DNA from: Aldrovandia affinis
Lineage: Eukaryota; Chordata; Actinopteri; Notacanthiformes; Halosauridae
Direction of reading: 5' to 3'
Assembly (NCBI GenBank): GCA_029706075.1
Contig: JAINUG010000168.1
Location: 2,170,001 to 2,234,000, forward strand
Length of the DNA stretch: 64,000 bases
This document shows, piece by piece, positions 57,275-64,000 of this stretch. The position numbers were made by a program, and so were the translations under genes. The notes below the pieces were generated by a model, which was not told the origin of the DNA, made no database searches, and saw nothing but the letters and a program-made list of their open reading frames with translations. Within the stretch, counting starts at the first letter, position 1; every line of letters begins with the position of its first letter.

Positions 57275-58404
57275 AAAACAGTAGAGCCGGGTTACTCAAA
57301 TTACCTAATATTGTGTAGGTCCCCCTCGTGCCACTAAAACAGCTCTGACCCGTCGAGGCATGGACTCCACAAGACCTCTGAAGGTGTCCTGTGGTATCTG
57401 GCACCAAGATGTTAGCAGCAGTCCTGTAAGTTGCGAGGTGATGCCTCCATGGATCGGACTTGTTGGTCCAGCACATCCCACAGATGCTCGATCGGATTGA
57501 GATTCTTGAACTCTTTGTTCCTACATTTTTGCAGTGTGACAGGGCGCATTATCCTGCTGAAAGAGGCCACTGCCATCAGGGAATACCGTTGCCATGAAGG
57601 GGTGTACTTGGTCTGCAACAATGTTTAGGTAGGTGGTACGTGTCAAAGTAACACCCATGAATGCCAGGACCCAAGGTTTCCCAGCAGAACATTGCCCAGA
57701 GCATCACACTGCCTCCGCCGGCTTGCCTTCTTCCCATAGTGCATCCTAGTGCCATCTCTTCCCCAGGTAAACGACGCACACGCACCCGGCCATCCACATG
57801 ATGTAAAAGTAAATGTGATTAATCAGCCCAGCCCACCTTCTTCCATTGCTCTATGGTCCAGTTCTGACGCTCACGTGCCCATTGTAGGCACTTTCGGCGG
57901 TGGACAGGGGTCAGCATGGGCACTCTGACTGGTCTGCGGCTACGCAGTAAGCTGCGATGCACTGTGTGTTCTGGCACCTTTCTATCATAGCCAGCATTTG
58001 TGCTACAGTAGTTCTTCTGTGGGATCGGACCAGATGGGCTAGCCTTCGCTCCCGACACGCATCAATGAGCCTTGGGCGCCCATGACCCTGTCGCCGGTTC
58101 ACCGGTTATGCTTCCTTGGACCACTTTTGGTAGGTACTAACCACTGCATACTGGGAACACCCCACAAGACCTGCCATTCTGGAGATGCTCTGACCCAGTC
58201 GTATAGCCATCACAATTTGGCCCTTGTCAGTCGCTCAGATTCTTACGCTTGCCCATTTTTCCTGCTTCCAACACATCAACTTCAAGAACTGACTGTTCAC
58301 TTGCTGCCTAATATATCCCACCCCTTGACAGGTGCCATGGTAACGAGATGATCAATGTTATTCACTTCACCCGTCAGTGATTTTAATCTTGTGGCTGATC
58401 GGTG
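57275..58404 (-). mobile_element. Tc1-like transposon remnant between the two genes
   Basis: The right end CGATCAGCCACAAG (complement) is followed by TA at 58405-58406. The left terminal repeat is not visible. The - strand transposase is in broken frames: GHGRPRLIDACRERRLAHLV, RRKCLQWARERQNWTIEQWK, GRRQAGGGSVMLWAMFCWET, NLNPIEHLWDVLDQQVRS. The last contains the catalytic Glu. Confidence 0.85.
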
Positions 58405-58702
58405 TATATGCAATCTATTATTTAGGAGCTGGCCATCTGGATTGTACGTACATGTCTATACACACAATCTTATCACCAAGATCCTGTTTTTTATTCACAA
58501 CCTAATGAAACTTGGAAGCTGTGCCATGTAATACTCATTCCAGATAATGGCAAGACTTCAGACTAAAGGGGTTGTGATTGAATTATTAAATGAAACCAAT
58601 TCTAAGTAAAATAGTCCTGTCAATCTGTTCAGTTTACCATCAAAACTACAAAGGAATGCAAATGTCTCACTCATTCAAGGAAATACAGCCTCTGTGAAAA
58701 GG

Positions 58703-58708
58703 TTTATT
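58703..58708 (-). terminator. psmd6: psmd6 poly(A) signal
   Basis: AATAAA on the - strand, about 110 bp downstream of the psmd6 stop codon. Confidence 0.65.
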
Positions 58709-58816
58709 ATATACATACATTTAAGGGCTTAACAAAGACAAAGTTATTAATCTGAAGGCCAAATCACCATGCTTGTATTTCACAATAAGACAAAGGAATG
58801 AGTTTTACTTTGTGAA

Positions 58817-58913
58817 TCACATGTTAATAACTCTGGAGAGTTTCTGGACTCTGTTCAACAGCAGGTCTCCTTTTTTAATGGTCTCCTGGTATTGCCAATT
58901 CTTACTGTCAGGT
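58817..58913 (-). CDS. psmd6: psmd6 terminal coding exon
   Basis: 97 nt, acceptor TTTTTTCTAG on the - strand. One base completes Arg, then 31 codons and TGA (58817-58819). It forms the C-terminal helix ([11 protein letters not shown]) that packs in the lid's helical bundle. Confidence 0.95.
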
Positions 58914-59200
58914 CTAGAAAAAAGGAGGATAGTATTTTAAAGGACATTTAATACAAAGACCTATGTTAATCAGTATGAAATAAACAAAGGTATGTGTACG
59001 TGTCAGCTATACTCCTGCTACATGGTATATGGAGAAAAAGGAAATTGATACTGATCAGTACAGTTAATGTGACTGAAAATAGATGGCTGTGTGAGGAAAT
59101 GTCTGGTGCAATAATACCGTACCTGTTAGTTTCAACAATCTCATTCACTTTGTCAATTTTGCAATGCAGTCGACCAGCTGCGATGAACCGCGAGAGTTCC
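58817..59200 (-). CDS. psmd6: 26S proteasome lid subunit Rpn7, last two coding exons
   Basis: PSMD6/Rpn7 is a PCI-domain subunit of the proteasome regulatory-particle lid. Exon 59123-59200 reads [20 protein letters not shown] then IVETNR, the end of the winged-helix part of the PCI domain. It is flanked by TTTTTTACAG and GTACGG on the - strand. After an intron (58914-59122) the last exon 58817-58913 begins by completing Arg and reads [20 protein letters not shown] then [11 protein letters not shown] and TGA. The match to the vertebrate C-terminus is essentially complete as recalled. Upstream exons are beyond the right edge; the remaining 4.8 kb is therefore psmd6 intron. Confidence 0.96.
59123..59200 (-). 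CDS. psmd6: psmd6 penultimate coding exon
   Basis: 78 nt. The first base completes a codon from the upstream exon and the last two bases begin the Arg codon shared with the final exon. Confidence 0.95.
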
Positions 59201-60390
59201 CTGTAAAAAAGTTCAAAATTCTGAGTAAACTAAACCACAGTTCACTAATTTTATTTTATGTAGGATAAACTTAATTCACTTGCCTTGTCCCATAGTTTAA
59301 TAAATTATTTAATTCCTTTGGAAGTCTATCGAAGATGTGCATCTGAGATTTAGTAAAAACAAACAATAACACTTAGTTGACGCAACTAGTCACTGAATGG
59401 TTTTTAATTATTCCTTCACTCCTGGTATCTGGATCTGTTGTTTGCAGTTCATTCATAGTCACAGCAACACACCAATTTGTGTTTGGTTATGAAAATGGAA
59501 AAATACGCACTACAGAATAATTATTCATGTAATAGCCTTTAGTCATGTTTCTCGGCCTGACCTTAAAAATTGAAGCGTTGCTCCATTTAGATATCTGAAT
59601 CCTAACCTCTACACTCGAAGCACTGTTATCGGCCTCATAGGCCTTGGCAGATCCAACCATTTTAATAAAGAGCTTACCCTTCTATCCAGTTATTTACTTG
59701 TTTCCATCTCTCTCAACATTTTTCAACAATTACTGTTATTTAGCAGCAGAATGTTGTTAACTTGACAAAATGTCTCTGTTTGGCAGCATTTTACATTTTC
59801 AGTGGATAATCCCAGAAATGGGGACCACCAGCTATGCCAACAAAAAATGGCATATCCTGGTTCAACAACCAGTTTCTTCTCATATTCTGACATTAACATG
59901 ACATTATAAAACCAGGTGCCTTTCATTTATAATCATTTTTGAGGTTAAAGAAATTATCTGAATATTTATTTAGCCTTTGATATATTGGTTTTATAGGTCC
60001 CTCCATACTCTTCAGTTAACATTTGAAAGCATACTCAGATCACCACACCAGATGCATACTAAACTTTCTAAAATGGAATATTTTGCATTTGCAGAATGTT
60101 CTATTCAAATGACTTTTTTGGGGACTGTTAGGTAAACATTTATCAGTGTTTTACTTACTGGAGGTTGGTACTTGCTTCACAGATTGAACCGTGATGGGAA
60201 TGTGCACTTTTAGTTTATGGTTGGGGTGCTGGTTTCATTGCAAATACTATAACTTTATTTAGGCTATATTCTGAGAAGCTGTTAAATTTAAATTCATTTT
60301 ATATAACATTTTTGGAATATACCAATCTGTAATTTTATTATTTCCAAAATGCTACGCTTGACTTCTTTAATTTTGAGAAGATGGAAATCA
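59201..60390 (-). other. psmd6 intron, no recognised feature
   Basis: AT-rich, no conserved exon on either strand. Confidence 0.55.
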
Positions 60391-60394
60391 TTAA

Positions 60395-60880
60395 CCCCCT
60401 GAGGTCGACGGGAGCGGCGCCGCTCCCAGCAGCAATAAAAGTATATTACTATTTCTAACTTCGCAATATTTTATCATACACACGCGACAAAAACATTGAC
60501 AGAAACCTTAGAATCGCGACTTTCCGATTTGAGCACTGGCAAATCAAATGGGATTTTTTAAATTAGGTTAATTACACCAAAAGTAAACCTTGCCTTTTAC
60601 TCTCTTTTTTACCTGTTAGTAACGTCCCCCTTCTATTGACATGGTAACTAGGTGCTACGTTTCGGGGAGGTGCGTGGGGCCATGTGTGAAAACGCCGGCG
60701 TAAACAACACAAACTGTCGACAATTTGAAGCAAGATTTTATACAGACATACAATTTTATTCAAGATGGAAAGATTTTCTGCGCTGCAGTGTTTGAGAGCA
60801 TTGATAGAAAACCACGAGGACAACAACTGACGAAGAGTAAGTAACTATATTTGATTTGCCATGTTATCAAATACTCGTAT
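60395..60880 (+). mobile_element. piggyBac-like element, 5' portion
   Basis: A TTAA (60391-60394) precedes CCCCTGAGGTCGACG and a perfect 18-bp GC palindrome at 60410-60427 (GGGAGCGGC and its complement). A short reading frame at 60765-60830 begins MERFSALQCLRALIENHED, like the N-terminus of fish piggyBac transposases, and ends in TGA after 21 codons, next to a GTAAGT. The TTAA target preference and this start identify the superfamily. The right end was not found. A Tc1 is inserted right after. Confidence 0.55.
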
Positions 60881-60883
60881 ATA

Positions 60884-62295
60884 CAGTGGGTTCGGAAAGT
60901 ATTCAGACCCCCTTAAATTTTTCACTCTTTGTCATATTGCAGCCATTTGCTAAAATCAAATAATTTCATTTTTTTCCTCGTTCATGCACACACAGCACCC
61001 AATATTGTCAGAAAAACACAGACTTGTAGAAATTTTTGCAGATTTATTACAAAATAAACACTGAAATATCACATGGCCATAAGTATTCAGACCCTTTGCT
61101 GTGACACTTGTATATTTAACTCAGGTGCTGTCCAATTCTTCTGATCATCCTTGAGATGGGCCTACACCTTCATTGGAGTCCAGCTGTGCTTAATTATATT
61201 GATTGGACTTGATTTGGAAAGGCACACACCTGTCTATGTAAGGTCCCACAGTTGACAGTGCATGTCAGAGTAAAAACCAAGCCATGAAGTCCTAGGAACT
61301 CTCCATAGACCTCCGAGATAGAATTGTGTTGAGGCATAGATCTGGGGAAGGGTATAAAAACATTGCTAAAGCATTGAAAGCACCCAGGAGAACCCTTTAT
61401 GGTAGTGGCTAGACGGAAGCTACTTCTGAGTGAAAGGCATATGACAGCCCACCTGGAGTTTGCCAAATGGTACTTAAAGGACTCTAAGAGCATCAGGAAA
61501 AAGATTATCCGGTCTGATGAGACACAAATTGAAATTTTTGGCCTGAATGCCAAGTGCTACCATAAAGGTCTGATTGATGGTGCTGCAGAGATGTTTGTCC
61601 TTCTACCAGGTTCTCCCATCGCTGCAGAGGAACTCTGAAGCTCTCTTAGAGTGGCCATTGGGTTCTTGGTCACCTCCCTGACCATGTCCCTTCTTGCCCG
61701 GTTACTTAGTTTGGCCAGACGGCCAGCTCTAAGAAGAGTTGTGGTGGTTTCAAACTTATTCCATTTCACAATGATGGAGCCCACTGTTCTCCTGGGTGCT
61801 TTCAATGCTTTAGCAATGTTTTTATACCCTTCCCCAGATCTATGCCTCAACACAATTCTATCTCGGAGGTCTATGGAGAGTTCCTAGGACTTCATGGCTT
61901 GGTTTTTACTCTGACATGCACTGTCAACTGTGGGACCTTACATAGACAGGTGTGTGCCTTTCCAAATCAAGTCCAATCAATATAATTAAGCACAGCTGGA
62001 CTCCAATGAAGGTGTAGGCCCATCTCAAAGATGATCAGAAGAATTGGACAGCACCTGAGTTAAATATACAAGTGTCACAGCAAAGGGTCTGAATACTTAT
62101 GGCCATGTGATATTTCAGTGTTTATTTTGTAATAAATCTGCAAAGATTTCTACAAGTCTGTGTTTTTCTGACAATATTGGGTGCTGTGTGTGCATGAACG
62201 AGGAAAAAAATGAAATTAATTGATTTTAGCAAATGGCTGCAATATGACAAAGAGTGAAAAATTTAAGGGGGTCTGAATACTTTCCGAACCCACTG
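60884..62295. mobile_element. Tc1-like transposon rearranged into a palindrome with 510-bp arms
   Basis: TA flanks (60882-60883 and 62296-62297) bound a 1412-bp element of the CAGTGGGTTCGGAAAGTATT family. The left arm 60884-61393 and right arm 61786-62295 are inverted copies of the same length, differing at about three positions. Both arms carry the 5' end plus the transposase N-terminus (RHRSGEGYKNIAKALKAPRR). The 392-bp centre has a + strand transposase piece (LEFAKWYLKDSKSIRKKIIR SDETQIEIFG with the first Asp) and, on the - strand, the continuation SIIVKWNKFETTTTLLRAGR. No complete transposase exists. Confidence 0.93.
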
Positions 62296-62471
62296 TATAT
62301 ATTCAATATATGAATTCCGCGTCTTGTGACTACATATTCCGCGTGTTGCAACGTAACAAATTTCAATAGGCACACAAGATCTATGGAAGAATACTTTTCA
62401 AACAGCCTAAAATATTATAAAAAATCGTATGTAGCATGATCGGTTTCATGATCTCACGTCCTTGTAAAATC

Positions 62472-62833
62472 CATCCATCCATCCATTATCTAAGCCGCTT
62501 ATTCCTGGTCAGGGTCGCGGGGGGGTGCTGGAGCCTATCCCAGCATGCGTTCCGGGCGAGAGGCAGGAATACACCCTGGACAGTTCGCCAATCCATCGCA
62601 GGGCACACACACCATTCACTCACACACTCATACCTACGGGCAATTTAGACTCTCCAATTAGCCTAACGTGCATGTCTTTGGACTGTGGGAGGAAACCGAG
62701 TACCCGGAGGAAACCCACGCGGACACGGGGAGAACATGCAAACTCCGCACAGAAAGGCCCCCGGCCTGGATTCGAACCCGAGACCTTCTTGCTGTGAGGC
62801 GACAGCGCTATCCACTGCACCACCGTGCCGCCC
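62472..62833 (-). mobile_element. tRNA-like-headed SINE in psmd6 intron
   Basis: Second copy of the family at 13157-13511, reversed, with the (CCAT)n-type tail at 62472-62484 and the Pol III head at the right. An 11-bp duplication, CTTGTAAAATC, lies at 62461-62471 and 62835-62845. Highly similar to the first copy by eye. Confidence 0.92.
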
Positions 62834-63240
62834 CCTTGTAAAATCGATTCTTGTTTTTGTTTATTATTAGAGTGCTTCTGTTTAGTTAAATCCGTGTTTG
62901 GGATTACGTTTTGGATTTGCTGTTTAGCTAGCTTTGTTTGTTCCAGTTCGTTTATCATTTTGGTTTGTTTTGTGAGTTATTTGCGTGTCGCCTCCGACAT
63001 TGTTTTGCCTACGTTTGTGGATAATAAAATAAGAGCCAAAATGGCTGCTGCCACAAGAAGCGCTTGTCGTGAAAGGAGAAATGGTAACTCAAATATTGCT
63101 TAGCCATTTAAAATCTAAATTGTGAGTTGTTGTTTTAACTCTAAAGTGAAAAAAATCACAAAAAAAGTTTAATTGACCCTTCGCTAAACCACGCCCCCCT
63201 TAGTTATTGTTGCTATGTACGTCAAGCTTTCGGAGCCAGC

Positions 63241-63522
63241 ATGGCGCTCCCACTGTCACTAACTGCACTCCCTGGAGAAATATTGTCCAATTTTTGGAAA
63301 ATAGAAAAAGCGATTTCAGATAGAAGCAGACAGAAGGGTATACAATATGCATTTGAAGGTTATATTCAAGATATCACACTGACTCAGCAACAAAATGACG
63401 TAAAAAAATTAAGATAGAAGCGAAAGCCTACAGATCAGAGTAAAAGGGAACCACCGCATCACCGGGCGATTAAGACAGAGTACAACGACATTAAGTTACA
63501 CTGTTCCTGTAAAGCTGGGTAG
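63241..63522 (+). pseudogene. Degenerate first exon of a transposon-borne SWIM/YqaJ-type gene (tentative)
   Basis: From ATG (63241) the reading MALPLSLTALPGEILSNFWK then IEKAISDRSRQKGIQYAFEG and YIQDITLTQQQNDV is open to TAG. With one-base frame changes in two A-runs (near 63400 and 63443) it continues IEAKAYRSE, EPPHHR, then TEYNDIKLHCSCKAG before GTAGGT. The CSCKAG ending is the first half of a SWIM zinc finger. I associate this layout with multicopy fish proteins bearing SWIM and YqaJ domains, but this is recall. Confidence 0.45.
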
Positions 63523-63579
63523 GTCTCTATTCACTACAATCATTAAAAAGCCAAAGCAGTAGGCCTATATAACGTTACA

Positions 63580-63870
63580 TTCAGTAGTAAGTTAGCTAGC
63601 ATTAGCTAACTAACGTAACATTAGTCGCCTATAGTGTGCTGTAACGACATTACTCTGTTTAACTTGTACCTTATCCTCTAGCTAGCTAGCCAACCAGATC
63701 TCTCATGAACTTACTAAATCAGCTTGCTTGCTAGCTCGCTGGTTAACTATTTTCGCAGCCAACTACCTAACTAGCAAGCTATTTAGTGCTAGCTAGTAAT
63801 GAGCCTGGCTCACTTGACAATGGCCTGATCTTAAACACGGTAGCTAGCTAGCTAGCCAACGTGAAGCAGA
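63580..63870. repeat. GCTAGCTA-rich low-complexity region
   Basis: Many short runs of TAGC/GCTA (for example 63680-63692 and 63840-63855). No coding. Confidence 0.7.
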
Positions 63871-64000
63871 TATCGCAAGTTTAGCGTACATGGTGATGTC
63901 ACCGACATATAAATTCGCTATTGACCAGTATAACGTAATACTGTTTACTAACGCGATGTGGAAGTCGGTATTAACGAGGCATAGCTTGGCATCTGCCGCG

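Overview
This window is vertebrate, almost certainly a ray-finned (teleost) fish, nuclear DNA. Two host genes are recognisable, with interrupted coding regions and GT..AG introns. Most of the rest is transposable-element sequence of kinds typical of teleosts: Tc1, hAT, PIF/Harbinger, piggyBac, CR1, L2 and L1 LINEs, a Ty3/gypsy element and tRNA-derived SINEs.

Host genes. Eight exons of atxn7 (ataxin-7, SAGA deubiquitinase-module subunit) lie on the + strand between 15766 and 50481. Together they encode about 692 residues, through the stop codon. The 5' exons (N-terminus and any polyQ tract) are not seen here. The last two coding exons of psmd6 (26S proteasome lid subunit Rpn7) lie on the - strand at 58817-59200, tail to tail with atxn7. 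From recall, human ATXN7 and PSMD6 are also convergent neighbours, which supports both calls.

Layout. 1-3130: a decayed PIF/Harbinger element with transposase (+) and MYB-like (-) genes, the latter hit by a hAT MITE. 3200-8820: AT-rich sequence with old repeats. 8825-10700: a Tc1 element with a full 340-codon transposase ORF that lacks the first catalytic Asp. 11000-15400: L2 tails and a CR1 LINE carrying a nested SINE. 15766-15870: first visible atxn7 exon, followed 28 bp later by a Tc1 end. 15871-39754: one 24-kb atxn7 intron holding Tc1 remnants, a hAT BED-finger remnant, a gypsy element, and a 12.9-kb composite. The composite is a hAT-like element with a BED-finger fragment and a large 42/31-bp minisatellite, split by L2 and L1 LINEs. 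39755-50481: remaining atxn7 exons, with Tc1 MITEs, a Harbinger deletion derivative and SINEs in the introns. 50482-56960: probable atxn7 3' UTR, containing a Harbinger-like element with a Tc1 inside it. 57275-58404: Tc1 remnant. 58690-59200: psmd6 3' end. 60390-64000: piggyBac 5' end, a highly symmetric palindromic Tc1, a SINE and a degenerate exon resembling a transposon-borne SWIM/YqaJ-type gene.

No operons, CRISPR arrays or bacterial features are present. The most noteworthy items are the triplicated in-frame 5' splice site in atxn7, the near-perfect 510-bp-arm Tc1 palindrome, the Tc1 ORF with a single catalytic substitution, and the hAT/minisatellite composite.
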